From Pseudomonadota bacterium (lineage in GTDB: Bacteria > Bdellovibrionota_C > UBA2361 > SZUA-149 > DAOLCO01): 64,000 nt of DNA. A model generated the notes under the pieces. It was not told where the DNA came from, made no database searches, and worked only from the letters and a program-made list of their open reading frames with translations. A program made the position numbers and the translations under genes. The stretch spans positions 62,001-126,000 of the forward strand of contig JAIYCX010000012.1 in assembly GCA_027487795.1 (NCBI GenBank), in the 5' to 3' direction. Numbering within the stretch: the first letter of the stretch is position 1; the number at the start of each line of letters is the position of its first letter. Below, piece after piece: positions 42,471 through 51,850 of the stretch.

Positions 42471-42493
42471 AGATTAAGTATTTTTCTTAATCT
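42471..42493. promoter_or_regulatory. 8-bp hairpin in the divergent FG-GAP intergenic region
   Basis: AGATTAAG (42471-42478) pairs with CTTAATCT (42486-42493). It lies between the two divergent FG-GAP genes and could be a shared operator or leader hairpin. Confidence 0.35.
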
Positions 42494-42539
42494 GCCGATG
42501 AACTTCTTACTTGTAGTTATTGCAGTAAGGAGAAGTATT

Positions 42540-45392
42540 TTGACTAAGGTAGTAAAGCACAAAAAAATCATAAACTATTATTTATTTTTAGCCTTAGCCT
42601 TTTTATCAAAAAGCCTTTTAGCGCAAACCCTTACACTAAGTACATCTGTTAGTAATTTAAGAGATACAGATGAGTACTTTACGGATGCATTTGCAAAACC
42701 TAAAAATTTTAATTCTGTTTGTGATCTTGGTCGAGAAGGTTTTTATTACTCTCCCAAAACTTCTAGTGAAGGAGTTGTAACAGCTACTCATCCTTCAGTT
42801 AGGGGGCCAATAATGGGTGTTTTACCTATTCCTGTAACGGGTACTAATATCGCTGTTAGCCGTGAGGATTGCAATGAGCTAGGACTAGACGGAAATAAAC
42901 GTTTAGATACTAACAAATATTCAAGACTTTCTTATCGCGTAAAAAATAGCTACCCAAGTAGTAATGCTTTTATGTGGTCTAAGGAGAATAATTATGCAAT
43001 TGAAGGATTTTCAGATTACGACGGATTATTTACAACAATAGGAGGTGTGCCAACACCTGCTAATCAATGGGTAATAAAATCATATGATATTAGAGCTCGT
43101 GCTCCTAATTCTAATCCTTGGTCTGGCTATGTTAAGGGCTTATCACTTTGGCCTTCTTTTTATCAAGAGGCTGGCGGTACAACTACATTAGATTGGCTAA
43201 GAGTATACGATGCAGAAAATTCACCTCAGATTCCCCTAACTTGGAGTACTAGTAGTTACTCTTCTGCCGCTAGTGACAGGGTAGCAATATATGCTGATAA
43301 TAATAATTCTGGGTATGATGGACAATATATATCCAGAGGACTTGCTGTAAATGGTAGTACAAATGTACTTTCTGGAATGCTAGCACCTGGGCAGTATTAT
43401 TTATATGCACAGTTAGAAAGAGATGCAGGTTCAAGTTTTACGGTTCTTGCAAGGAGTACTTACACGTCGGTAATTTCGATAAATGCAAAACCATTATTAA
43501 AATTTACTTCTCCTAGTCGTATGAGTGGGACCGAATATTTTAGAGACGAAATTGGTAACGCAGCTGATATGAGTGATAGTGGGGATGTCACTAATATGAA
43601 TTCTCCAGCAGGTGAGAGAGGATATGATAATGGCAGAATGGAGAATGGAATATTTTATGCTACTGTAACTCCCGATCCAAATCAAAATAATGAGTTTACT
43701 GCCATAGATACTCAGGTATATTTCAATACTCAAGTAGAAAAACCTGTTGATACTAATAAATACAGATTCTTCTGCTATAAAATGCAGGTTGACTCAGTCA
43801 GACTATCCAGAGATGGAAATACAGCAGATCAAAGTAGAGATGGTTGGGTAGCTAGACTTCGTTGGATGAGAAAAGCTCTACCTACAAGTACTTTTGGAAC
43901 AACTGCTGCTCATGAATTAGTAGAAGCTTCTACAACATATCCGGATTTAGCAAATGGATTTGTTACTTATTGTTTTGATCTATGGGATTCAAGAGGTCAT
44001 GAAGAGGCTACTCCTTGGAAGAATGCAAGATTTGTAGACGTAGTTGGTTTAGATCCAGTGGAAGCAGTTTATAATACAAATTTTGCAATTGATTGGGCGG
44101 GATTATTTACTGAAAATAGAGAATCTTCAAATGGTATTTTCAATATTACATGGAATCTAAGTGATACTGATAGCTCTAATTTACAAGTAAAATTATTTAG
44201 AGATTCAGATGCGGAAGGTTTTAATGGAACAGAAATTACTACATTAAATGGTCAGAGCGCAGGTAGTGGGTCGTATAGTTGGAATACTTCAGGATTAGAT
44301 TCTGGATCGTACTATATTTATGCAGAAGTTAGAGATCCGGAAGGAAATTTAAGTAAGTTTTATAGTGGTGAGCCTGTATTAGTAAATACACCTGTATCAC
44401 ATTCTGCACCTACTCATGCTCCTTGCGACTTTGACGGAGATGGAAAGAGCGATCATACTGTAGTAAGAGGAAATTCAGTAGGAGATGCTACTATATATAC
44501 ATCAAAGTCTGGAGCAGGAACTGTTACAAGTGTACAAACTGGTAACATGCAAAAAGATGCTTTCGTCGATCAAGATATTGATGGAGATCTTATTTCAGAT
44601 ATACAGTTTGTAAGAGTGAATGAACCTAGTATTGGATATCGATGGTTTACTACTCATTCTAGCGCTCCTTGGATAACTACTTCAGTGCAGCGTGGCGCAT
44701 ATGGTTCTATTCCAATAGCAGCTGAATTTCCTGGAGCAGGAGGAACTAAATCTGGTAGTTTTCTAAATGGAGTTTGGAGTTACTCGGATCTTAATAATAT
44801 AGCTTATACTGTAAACTGGGGGCTAGCAGGTGATATGCCTGTACCAGCAGATTATGACGGAGATGGAATAGATAACTTAGCAGTATTCAGACCTAGTGAT
44901 GGAAATTGGTATATTTTAACTAGTAGCGGTGGATTGATTCAAAGATTTTGGGGAGCGGCTGGAGATATTCCAGTAGCGGGTGATTATGATGCTGATGGAA
45001 AGGAAGATATCGCAGTATATAGACCTAGTAATGCAGTTTGGTATATTTGTCATGCTAAAAATGGTTTTGACTGCGCAGGAGTAGATGGTGTAAACGTTCA
45101 ATTTGGTTTGCCTACAGATTTGCCAATAGAAGGTGATTTTAATGGAGACGGAAAGAGAGATCCTGCTGTTTTTAGACCAGAAAGTGGAATGTGGTTTTCT
45201 TTAATAAATGGACAAGTCGAATCTAAACAATTTGGATTACCAGGTGATAGACCTATATGTCTTGCTCATTTAAAAAGATTTGAGACTCAACCAAAAGTGG
45301 CTCCGCCTCCACCAGTAGTAAAAAAACCTGCAAAGAAACCTTCTAAAAAGCCTTCTAAAAAAAGACCTACAAGAAGACCAGCAAGGAGATAA
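42540..45392 (+). CDS. Large secreted FG-GAP protein with basic C-terminal tail, 950 aa
   Basis: I prefer the TTG at 42540 because AAGGAGA (42526-42532) precedes it; the upstream ATG 42498 has no ribosome site. The product then starts MTKVVKHKKIINYY and continues into a signal peptide (LFLALAFLSKSLLAQ). Two long beta-rich regions follow, and then FG-GAP repeats near the end (DFDGDGKSDH, DIDGDLISDI, DYDGDGIDNLAVFRPSDGNW, DYDADGKEDIAVYRPSNAVW, DFNGDGKRDPAVFRPESGMW). The last 40 residues are Pro then Lys/Arg-rich (KKPAKKPSKKPSKK...), a basic tail that could bind polyanions. Likely exported surface protein. Confidence 0.87.
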   Translation: MTKVVKHKKIINYYLFLALAFLSKSLLAQTLTLSTSVSNLRDTDEYFTDAFAKPKNFNSVCDLGREGFYYSPKTSSEGVVTATHPSVRGPIMGVLPIPVTGTNIAVSREDCNELGLDGNKRLDTNKYSRLSYRVKNSYPSSNAFMWSKENNYAIEGFSDYDGLFTTIGGVPTPANQWVIKSYDIRARAPNSNPWSGYVKGLSLWPSFYQEAGGTTTLDWLRVYDAENSPQIPLTWSTSSYSSAASDRVAIYADNNNSGYDGQYISRGLAVNGSTNVLSGMLAPGQYYLYAQLERDAGSSFTVLARSTYTSVISINAKPLLKFTSPSRMSGTEYFRDEIGNAADMSDSGDVTNMNSPAGERGYDNGRMENGIFYATVTPDPNQNNEFTAIDTQVYFNTQVEKPVDTNKYRFFCYKMQVDSVRLSRDGNTADQSRDGWVARLRWMRKALPTSTFGTTAAHELVEASTTYPDLANGFVTYCFDLWDSRGHEEATPWKNARFVDVVGLDPVEAVYNTNFAIDWAGLFTENRESSNGIFNITWNLSDTDSSNLQVKLFRDSDAEGFNGTEITTLNGQSAGSGSYSWNTSGLDSGSYYIYAEVRDPEGNLSKFYSGEPVLVNTPVSHSAPTHAPCDFDGDGKSDHTVVRGNSVGDATIYTSKSGAGTVTSVQTGNMQKDAFVDQDIDGDLISDIQFVRVNEPSIGYRWFTTHSSAPWITTSVQRGAYGSIPIAAEFPGAGGTKSGSFLNGVWSYSDLNNIAYTVNWGLAGDMPVPADYDGDGIDNLAVFRPSDGNWYILTSSGGLIQRFWGAAGDIPVAGDYDADGKEDIAVYRPSNAVWYICHAKNGFDCAGVDGVNVQFGLPTDLPIEGDFNGDGKRDPAVFRPESGMWFSLINGQVESKQFGLPGDRPICLAHLKRFETQPKVAPPPPVVKKPAKKPSKKPSKKRPTRRPARR

Positions 45393-45414
45393 ACTAAAAT
45401 GTTGGAGATCTCTA

Positions 45415-46134
45415 TTATTTAAAATCTAGGATATTAAAACTTGCTTCTAGGCTGTCAAATTTAATAATTAGTTTTGTACCTGAACATTGACTGTTTAAGT
45501 TAAGTTTTTCAATGTTTAATGCGGTAGTTATATTATTTCTAGCCAGAGTCGTTCTTTCACTACATGTATTTGAAATAATTATAGTACCTACTTGTGTTTG
45601 TAATATACTACCCAAACGCGTATGGATATTAATTATGCAATCTTTAAATTTTTCTGTTTGAATGAAAACATTATTAGATTTTATATCTCTTTCAACGGAG
45701 CAGCTACCAGTTGTTGTAAGCGCGGTACTTAAGTAACTAGCGATCTCAGTTTTTGCATTTTCCGTATCTATAACTAATAAACGTAAGTCATCACCTTCTA
45801 GCAGTGATTTATTAATTGTAAAGATGGAAGACGATTTTAAAATTTTAATTTTTATATCATCTTCAGGATTAGTTATTCTCATTGAAAACGTACCTTCTTT
45901 ATTTGTTTCTGATTGCAGCAATTCTGTTTTGCCATCAGATGCAAAAACGGTCATTTCAGAATTTGCAACTGGTTGACCTGATAAGCTAGTTTTTGCATTG
46001 CCCTGTATTGTAACCCCTCCACTAGACGAAGATCCAAGAGTACCTCCTCCTGAGCAAGAATTAAAAAAAGTTAAAATTAGTATTATGCTAACTAATGTTC
46101 TTGGAAGTTTTTTGGAAGAAATGAGGTTAAACAT
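45415..46134 (-). CDS. Lipoprotein with carboxypeptidase-regulatory-like domain, 239 aa
   Basis: Lipoprotein signal with lipobox FFNSC (Cys at about residue 27) followed by a Gly/Ser-rich spacer (SGGGTLGSSSSGG). A beta-sandwich like the CarboxypepD_reg domain follows (VTIQGNAKTSLSGQPVANSEMTVFASDG). The rest is unrecognised. Its start overlaps the stop region of the DUF6502-like gene by 8 bp, so the two are translated from one mRNA. Confidence 0.8.
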   Translation of the reverse strand: MFNLISSKKLPRTLVSIILILTFFNSCSGGGTLGSSSSGGVTIQGNAKTSLSGQPVANSEMTVFASDGKTELLQSETNKEGTFSMRITNPEDDIKIKILKSSSIFTINKSLLEGDDLRLLVIDTENAKTEIASYLSTALTTTGSCSVERDIKSNNVFIQTEKFKDCIINIHTRLGSILQTQVGTIIISNTCSERTTLARNNITTALNIEKLNLNSQCSGTKLIIKFDSLEASFNILDFK

Positions 46135-46969
46135 TCTTTTTTTTTCGTCCTCGTTTATTAGGTTTTATTTCTTGAATTAAGAGTTTAGGAGAAGAAAAGC
46201 TAATTGTCGTGAAAGAAACTTTTCCACCACCTTCTCCTTTAAGTTTATTATTTACGTCTTTATCAAATTTTGAAATGTATTCACGACATTCTTTGTGGAT
46301 TTCAGATCCTCTAAGTAGAAACCATTTTTTTATTTTTGGTATACTTTCTTCCTCTATATTGTCGTAAAATGTAGTCAGATGAAGTTGATTAATGTCGTTT
46401 TTGTTATTCTTTAAATTCTCATCCACGGATGAAAGAATATCTTCTATGTTTTGAGCAACTAGTGCATATGTCTCGTGATCACTACTACCAGTCCAGTACT
46501 CGTTGTTAACTAAACTAGCTTCGCTTTCGCTCGTATGAATAGTTCCGATTCTTTTTAGTTCAAATAGAACAGTGTATGGACTTATTTGTTTAGTTACGGA
46601 GGAAACCAAATTAGAGAACTCGCTATCTACTCCAACTATCGATAGTGTTTTTGGTTTATTATTCTTATCTAAGTATTTAGAATTTGAGCACCAAATACCA
46701 ACAACTTTAGATAGTATGCTACTTTGACCTTCCAGATCTGGATTCTTGGATTCTATAATTTCTTTAGTTCTTTTCCTATGAACCCCAGAAATAAGAGCTA
46801 TCTTACTTACACTTAACTCTTTGTTTACAAGCTGTACTTGAGAAGTTGATTCTTCTACCAAGGCGCGTTGCATGAGTTCATCAATTTGAGAGTATTTCAA
46901 ACCTTTTGCCAGAAAAAACTTGGCAATAGGCTTAAGGAGTAACAGACATACTTTCTCTAAATTATTCAA
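46127..46969 (-). CDS. DUF6502-like putative transcription regulator, 280 aa
   Basis: Matches the general look of DUF6502 proteins: an N-terminal helical region KPIAKFFLAKGLKYSQIDELMQRALVEE, then SVSKIALISGVHRKRTKEII, which reads as a winged-helix or helix-turn-helix. The C-terminus is a basic tail (NKRGRKKKNV). The function of the family is unproven; DNA binding is inferred. It is the first gene of a two-gene unit with the lipoprotein and is divergent from the DUF4397 lipoprotein gene across an intergenic inverted repeat (46991-47015). Confidence 0.7.
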   Translation of the reverse strand: MNNLEKVCLLLLKPIAKFFLAKGLKYSQIDELMQRALVEESTSQVQLVNKELSVSKIALISGVHRKRTKEIIESKNPDLEGQSSILSKVVGIWCSNSKYLDKNNKPKTLSIVGVDSEFSNLVSSVTKQISPYTVLFELKRIGTIHTSESEASLVNNEYWTGSSDHETYALVAQNIEDILSSVDENLKNNKNDINQLHLTTFYDNIEEESIPKIKKWFLLRGSEIHKECREYISKFDKDVNNKLKGEGGGKVSFTTISFSSPKLLIQEIKPNKRGRKKKNV

Positions 46970-46990
46970 AACACTCGTTATATTAGATGC

Positions 46991-47072
46991 TTACAAATAT
47001 AATGTAATATTGTAACACTATTTTGTTGACTTTGCTAGGGGGGTTGTGGTTATTAGTGTTAATCTTTAACAC
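46991..47072. promoter_or_regulatory. Divergent regulatory region with inverted repeat, -35 box and hairpin
   Basis: TTACAA (46991-46996) and TTGTAA (47010-47015) form a spaced inverted repeat, a possible operator. TTGACT (47026-47031) could be a -35 box for the plus-strand gene, although the -10 candidate TATTAG (47051-47056) has a 19-nt spacer. GTGTTAA-tct-TTAACAC (47056-47072) is a perfect 7-bp palindrome 15 nt before the ATG at 47088. Confidence 0.45.
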
Positions 47073-47087
47073 CAATTAGGAAACTTT

Positions 47088-47768
47088 ATGAAACTAACAA
47101 CAAAAAAATTTTTACTTTTAAGTATGCTTGGATTAGCAGCTTCAGCTTGTGGAGGTGATGGATCAGATGAAGTTGCAACATTGAAGATAGTACATAATTC
47201 ACCCGATGCGCCAAATGTTGATGTTTTGTTAGATAGGTCAGTTGCTTTGAGTAATGTAGCGTATGGGGATGTTTCAGGAGATTTGGAAGTAGACGCAGGT
47301 GCGAGAGACGTAGCTGTAAATGTGGCTGGAACAAATCAAACAGCAATTGAAGCTACTTTAGAATTAGAAAAAGACAAAAAATATTTTGTTTTTGCTAGTG
47401 ATCTAGTTAGTAAGATTAAACCTATAATTTTAATTAGCGATGATACAACTCCTAATGCAGGTTCCGCACAGGTTAGGGTTCTGCACGGTGCGCCATCGGC
47501 TCCAAATGTTGATGTTTATGTAACTGCACCTGATGCAGATATCGCAACAAGCACACCAGTGTTATCGAATGTCGCATTCAGTCAATCTTCGGATTTTTTA
47601 ACAATTCCAGCTGGAGCATATAGGGCTAGAGTTACTATTGCTGGAACTAAGACTGTCGCAATAGATTCGGGGAGTTTACAATTAGAAGGAAGTAAAAAAT
47701 ATACTGTATATGCAAAAGATGTAAAAGGCGGAGGAGCACCTTTTTCACTTGGAATTATAGCAGAATAG
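47088..47768 (+). CDS. DUF4397 lipoprotein, 226 aa
   Basis: Lipoprotein signal with lipobox LAASAC. Two tandem DUF4397 units follow, starting LKIVHNSPDAPNVDVLLD and VRVLHGAPSAPNVDVYV; each has the family's V-H-x-(S/A)PDAPxVDVY pattern and a later PAGxYxxxVxxAG strand. Such proteins are periplasmic or surface lipoproteins of unknown function. TTAGGAAAC precedes the ATG. It is followed 30 nt later by another secreted protein gene, probably on the same transcript. Confidence 0.92.
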   Translation: MKLTTKKFLLLSMLGLAASACGGDGSDEVATLKIVHNSPDAPNVDVLLDRSVALSNVAYGDVSGDLEVDAGARDVAVNVAGTNQTAIEATLELEKDKKYFVFASDLVSKIKPIILISDDTTPNAGSAQVRVLHGAPSAPNVDVYVTAPDADIATSTPVLSNVAFSQSSDFLTIPAGAYRARVTIAGTKTVAIDSGSLQLEGSKKYTVYAKDVKGGGAPFSLGIIAE

Positions 47769-47798
47769 TTAAAATTAAATTAATAAAAGATTAAGAAA

Positions 47799-48332
47799 AT
47801 GTTTAAAAAACTAATTTTTATAAGCATACTTTTTTGTAGCTTCAGCGCTTTCGCTCTGGATACAGAATCTCAAATATACTCTAATGCTATATTTGAAGGA
47901 ACTGTAGGACTAGTAAAGCGTGAGGGCATAGCTAATAAAAGATTCTGTCATATCGCACGTAAGCTTAAGTTTCCTAATTCAGTAAACTTAGAAGTTGAAG
48001 GTGGTTTAACTGGAGACAATTCTTTTTTTGCCTATGGTACTGTGAATGAAGTTAAGGGAGTTGGATTTTTTAATAGTGGAGGACTAACAACTGGATTTAA
48101 TCTAGTTAGCGGTCCTAAAAAAGAGTTATTACCTCCCAGAGGAGGTAGAGCTGCTGCTTGTGGTATTTCTGCTGTTAATATAGGACTTGATAAGGTCGAT
48201 GATGATACTGCAATAGGAGAATACACTGAGTATGTTAGTTGTTGGGAGAGGGGAAGTGGTAGGAGAGCAGGTAGTTTTTACACTTGCTATTCTCGAACTT
48301 ATGAAGGTGAATTTAGTAGAGTTCCAAAATAA
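47799..48332 (+). CDS. Secreted protein, 177 aa, unrecognised
   Basis: Sec signal peptide MFKKLIFISILFCSFSAFA. The mature part of about 158 residues has four Cys (RFCHIA, AACGIS, SCWERG, TCYSRT) and a Gly/Pro-rich middle. No family seen. It follows the DUF4397 gene by 30 nt and ends before a strong terminator (48354-48385). Confidence 0.78.
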   Translation: MFKKLIFISILFCSFSAFALDTESQIYSNAIFEGTVGLVKREGIANKRFCHIARKLKFPNSVNLEVEGGLTGDNSFFAYGTVNEVKGVGFFNSGGLTTGFNLVSGPKKELLPPRGGRAAACGISAVNIGLDKVDDDTAIGEYTEYVSCWERGSGRRAGSFYTCYSRTYEGEFSRVPK

Positions 48333-48353
48333 TATCTTGATATAATCTATGAT

Positions 48354-48385
48354 CTCGTTATCTCTCATTTCATAGAGATAACGAG
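48354..48385. terminator. Bidirectional terminator
   Basis: CTCGTTATCTCT (48354-48365) and AGAGATAACGAG (48374-48385) form a perfect 12-bp stem between convergent genes. Confidence 0.9.
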
Positions 48386-48416
48386 TCTTCCAAATTAAAT
48401 TGGATATACGGACAGT

Positions 48417-49538
48417 TTAATTTTTATTCAATGACACAGATGTTCCATCCAAAGAGACCTTTTTTATTTCTATGGGAAAGTTGAATCGACTACCTGCATT
48501 TTTTAATTTGCTAGGATCTTCTTCAGTAAAATAATAATTACCTAAGGCTCCTTGCGTAGGAGAAGATTTTTTAATTTTTTCCAGAATTTCTTCAGCGCTA
48601 ATTTTTGAATCACTTTCAGAAAATATTTTTAATAATAAATTCGCTAGATCATATGAACCTGCTGCGAACTGAATCTGTGCTCGATTACCGAAAGTATTGA
48701 AATATTTATTAGAAAATTCTTCTGTTGCAGACAGAGCAGCATAAATTCCACCATTTGCAGTCGTCCCAGCTTTTTTCATTTCTTCGACTTGTCCAAAGAA
48801 AGTGGATCCAAAAGTTGGAGCTGTTATTTTATATAGTTCCATTTTTTGAAAAAAGTTACTGATTTGTCCTGTTAGTAGAAAAACTCCTATTGAATCGAAT
48901 TCTTTTTTCTCTAGACTATTTTTGACTTTTAATACGGTCATTTTGAGATCTGGATTTACATCTGGTGGAAAAGAATCAATTATCGTGAAAGTTTCATTTT
49001 CTTTTAGATTTAATTTGATCGCATCGACTAAAGATTCTAAATATTGAACTTCTGTTTTTACTATACCAAATTTACTATATCCTTTTGATCTCATCTCATT
49101 AAGAGTAGCTACTGCAAGATCACTTAATCGATTATGGAAGTCCATGACATATTTTTTTCCTGCTACTACAAAAGGTTCACCAGTAAGAACAACAGTAGGT
49201 ATTTTATTCTGTTCAGAAATAGGAGCAATTGTCGCTGCATTACCAGAACCAAAAACATATATCATATTCACTTTGTTACTTTTGGTAAGTTTATGAAAAG
49301 TAGAGATTGCAAGTTTTGGTTCAAATTTTACATCTTCGTAAATGAATTCAATTGTTTTATTAAATTCATTAGGTCTTTCGGATTGTGCCAACTGGATTCC
49401 ATTCCTTAATGCCGCACCAAAATCTGCTGTAGGTCCACTTAACGGTATCATGAGACCAACTTTTACTGGATCTGCTAGTGCGTTAACTGTAAGACTTAAA
49501 GAGATTAGGAAAATTATATAATTAAATTTATTTTTCAT
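48417..49538 (-). CDS. Branched-chain-type ABC substrate-binding protein, copy A
   Basis: Periplasmic ligand-binding protein of the Peripla_BP_6 (LivJ-like) type. Signal peptide IIFLISLSLTVNALA, then DPVKVGLMIPLSGPTADFGAALRNGIQLA, the usual first strand and helix, and VNMIYVFGSGNAATIAPISEQNKIP. ATG 49538 is chosen; an upstream TTG (49556) adds six residues before the signal. The ligand is unknown. It is clearly paralogous to the gene at 50680-51801 (long identical stretches such as SSPTQGALGNYYFTEEDPSKLKNAG with minor changes). No permease or ATPase genes are in the window. Confidence 0.9.
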   Translation of the reverse strand: MKNKFNYIIFLISLSLTVNALADPVKVGLMIPLSGPTADFGAALRNGIQLAQSERPNEFNKTIEFIYEDVKFEPKLAISTFHKLTKSNKVNMIYVFGSGNAATIAPISEQNKIPTVVLTGEPFVVAGKKYVMDFHNRLSDLAVATLNEMRSKGYSKFGIVKTEVQYLESLVDAIKLNLKENETFTIIDSFPPDVNPDLKMTVLKVKNSLEKKEFDSIGVFLLTGQISNFFQKMELYKITAPTFGSTFFGQVEEMKKAGTTANGGIYAALSATEEFSNKYFNTFGNRAQIQFAAGSYDLANLLLKIFSESDSKISAEEILEKIKKSSPTQGALGNYYFTEEDPSKLKNAGSRFNFPIEIKKVSLDGTSVSLNKN

Positions 49539-49584
49539 AGTGTTTAATTTAACCAATCTTTTTTAATGTTTGGAAGATATTAGA

Positions 49585-50664
49585 TCAATATTTCTCACGA
49601 ATACCATTTTTAAGTATATAAACTACGCTATTAAAATTGGCCTCTTGCTCAAACATTTCTATACTTCCATCAGGAACTAAGATTTTATTCTGTTTTTTTA
49701 ATGCTTGATATAAGGAATCTGGTGTGTATTCTGTTTCTTCTTGTATACTTTGAATAGCTTGTAAGGTCGCTCCCATAGCTACAAAGCAAGAGTAGGAAAT
49801 TTGTGAGGGTGATTCATTTTTAAATTGGGTTTGATAAAGGTTTATAAAGTTAGAACCTCCGATCTCAGATTCCGTATATGGAATATCGTTAGCAAGATAT
49901 CCAAGATCGTTTTTCACATCTACAGTGTTGATTAAGAAGTTAGAGAAGATACTTATATTCTTTAATGATTCTTTAACTTTTTTTATGAAATGAGGTAATT
50001 GAACTATACCTAAGTTTATAAATATTCCATCTGGTTTTTTTATTTGTAATTTCGCTATTAAGCTTTTAAAATCCATTTCGGTTGGAAGTAATTCAATAGA
50101 GTCGGTAATGACTCCTCCTAAACTTTTGAATTCTTCTGAGAAAGATTCAGAGGTGGCTAGAAATGAATCATCTACTAATGTAACAATCGCTACTTTCTTG
50201 CTTCCTTTATCAAAAATAGATTTTGCTAGAGTTGAGCCATCTTTTTTTGCAGAAGCAATAAATCTAAATGCATAGTTATTTTGCTTAGTGAACTTTGGAT
50301 GTGAAGCTATTCCAAGTATTGGTATTTTTTTCTGTAATGAAAGAGGATTTATAGCCATAGAAATATGACTTCTTGTTGTTATTATTGCATTAGCTCCTTC
50401 ATATTCTACTATTCTTTTAAATTCATTTAATCCTGTTTTTACTTCATTTTGGTTGTCCCCATATATTATTTTTACGGTGTGTGATCCTACTTTACCCTCA
50501 GAGCTATATGTATTGAACGCTAGTTCGTATCCTCGCTGGCAGTCATTTCCTATTCGGGCAGAAGGGCCAGTGACATCCGCCATTGCTCCTATTTTAATTA
50601 TATTTTCAGCTTTCGTAGTGAAGCTAAAAAATAATAATATTAAAAAGAAACAATTTTTAAACAT
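49585..50664 (-). CDS. Branched-chain-type ABC substrate-binding protein, second type
   Basis: Signal peptide MFKNCFFLILLFFSFTTKA, then IIKIGAMADVTGPSARIGNDCQRGYELAFNTY and the Peripla_BP_6 body with IPILGIASHPKFTKQ and SKKVAIVTLVDDSF. At 359 aa it is more distant from the other two proteins of this cluster. It lies between copy A (46 nt downstream) and copy B (15 nt upstream) on the same strand. A damaged second copy of its last 30 codons remains at 51851-51943, showing that a two-gene unit was duplicated. Confidence 0.9.
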   Translation of the reverse strand: MFKNCFFLILLFFSFTTKAENIIKIGAMADVTGPSARIGNDCQRGYELAFNTYSSEGKVGSHTVKIIYGDNQNEVKTGLNEFKRIVEYEGANAIITTRSHISMAINPLSLQKKIPILGIASHPKFTKQNNYAFRFIASAKKDGSTLAKSIFDKGSKKVAIVTLVDDSFLATSESFSEEFKSLGGVITDSIELLPTEMDFKSLIAKLQIKKPDGIFINLGIVQLPHFIKKVKESLKNISIFSNFLINTVDVKNDLGYLANDIPYTESEIGGSNFINLYQTQFKNESPSQISYSCFVAMGATLQAIQSIQEETEYTPDSLYQALKKQNKILVPDGSIEMFEQEANFNSVVYILKNGIREKY

Positions 50665-50679
50665 ATTAAATTATACAAT

Positions 50680-51801
50680 TTAATTTTTACTTAACGATAA
50701 AGATGTTCCGTCGATAGAAACTTTTCTCATTTCTATCGGAAAAATAAAACGATTACCTGCGTTTTTTAATTTGCTAGGATCTTCTTCAGTAAAATAATAA
50801 TTACCTAATGCTCCTTGTGTAGGGGGAGATTTTTTAATTAAGTCGATTATTTCATCTGAACTAATTTTTGAATTGTATTTAGAAAATAAACTTAGTAGTA
50901 AATTAGCAAGATCATAGGAATTTGCTGCATATTGTAATTGAGCTCTGTTTCCATAAGTACTGTAATACTTATTAGAAAATTCTTCTGATACTGCGAGTGT
51001 AGCATAGATGCCATCTACGGCAGCGGGCCCGGCTTTTTTCATTTCTTCTATTTGTCCAAAAACATCTGATCCAAAAGTTGAAGCTTTGATTTTATAGAGA
51101 TCCATTTTTTGAAAGAATGTACTAATTTGTCCTGTTAGAAGAAAAACTCCTATTGCATCGAATTCTTTTTTATCTAGACCGTTTTTAACTTTTAAAACTG
51201 TGGTTTTAAGATCGGGATTTGCATCAGGTGCAAATGAATCTAAGATAGTAAAAGTTTCTTTTTCGTTTAGGTTAGCTTTAAAAGCATCTACTAGAGACTC
51301 TAAATATTGTACTTCCGTTTTTACAATAGCAAACTTACTATGTCCTCTTGATCTCAGTTCTTTTAGCGTAGCTAAAGCGATATCATTTAAGCGATTATGA
51401 AAGTCTATTATGTACTTTTTCCCACCTGTAATGAACGGCTCTCCCGAAAGTATTATTGTAGGTACTTTATTTTGTTCTGCTATCGGCGCTACTGCTGCAC
51501 TACATGTTGTACCAAAGAGATAAACCAAATTAACTTTATCGCTCTTAGTAAGTTTATGAAAAGCTGATATTGCAAGTTTCGCATCGTATCTAGCATCTTC
51601 GTATACGAATTCGATTGAATTATTAAATTCTTCTGGTTTCTCAGATTGAGCGAGCTGGATACCATTTTTTATTGTAGCACCATAATCTGCTATTGGCCCG
51701 CTTAATGGAAGTATAAGACCAACTTTTACTGGATCAGCTAGTACTTTAATTGAAAGACTTAAAGAAAGTAAAAATACTAAATAATAAACTTTATTTTTCA
51801 T
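50680..51801 (-). CDS. Branched-chain-type ABC substrate-binding protein, copy B
   Basis: Paralogue of 48417-49538, with the same signal peptide type (YYLVFLLSLSLSIKVLA) and the same start of the mature part (DPVKVGLILPLSGPIADYGATIKNGIQLA). ATG 51801 is the start matching copy A; the longer frame upstream is only read-through of the duplicated spacer and gene remnant. Copy B has SPPTQGALGNYYFTEEDPSKLKNAG where copy A has SSPTQ. Differences spread evenly, so the duplication is not very recent. Confidence 0.9.
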   Translation of the reverse strand: MKNKVYYLVFLLSLSLSIKVLADPVKVGLILPLSGPIADYGATIKNGIQLAQSEKPEEFNNSIEFVYEDARYDAKLAISAFHKLTKSDKVNLVYLFGTTCSAAVAPIAEQNKVPTIILSGEPFITGGKKYIIDFHNRLNDIALATLKELRSRGHSKFAIVKTEVQYLESLVDAFKANLNEKETFTILDSFAPDANPDLKTTVLKVKNGLDKKEFDAIGVFLLTGQISTFFQKMDLYKIKASTFGSDVFGQIEEMKKAGPAAVDGIYATLAVSEEFSNKYYSTYGNRAQLQYAANSYDLANLLLSLFSKYNSKISSDEIIDLIKKSPPTQGALGNYYFTEEDPSKLKNAGNRFIFPIEMRKVSIDGTSLSLSKN

Positions 51802-51850
51802 AATACTTAATTTAACCAACCCTTTTTTTAAATGTTTTCTAGATAATACA

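Noticed and set aside
47086-47346. 86-aa minus frame opposite the DUF4397 gene
   Set aside because: His/Leu-rich antisense shadow of a well-supported lipoprotein gene.
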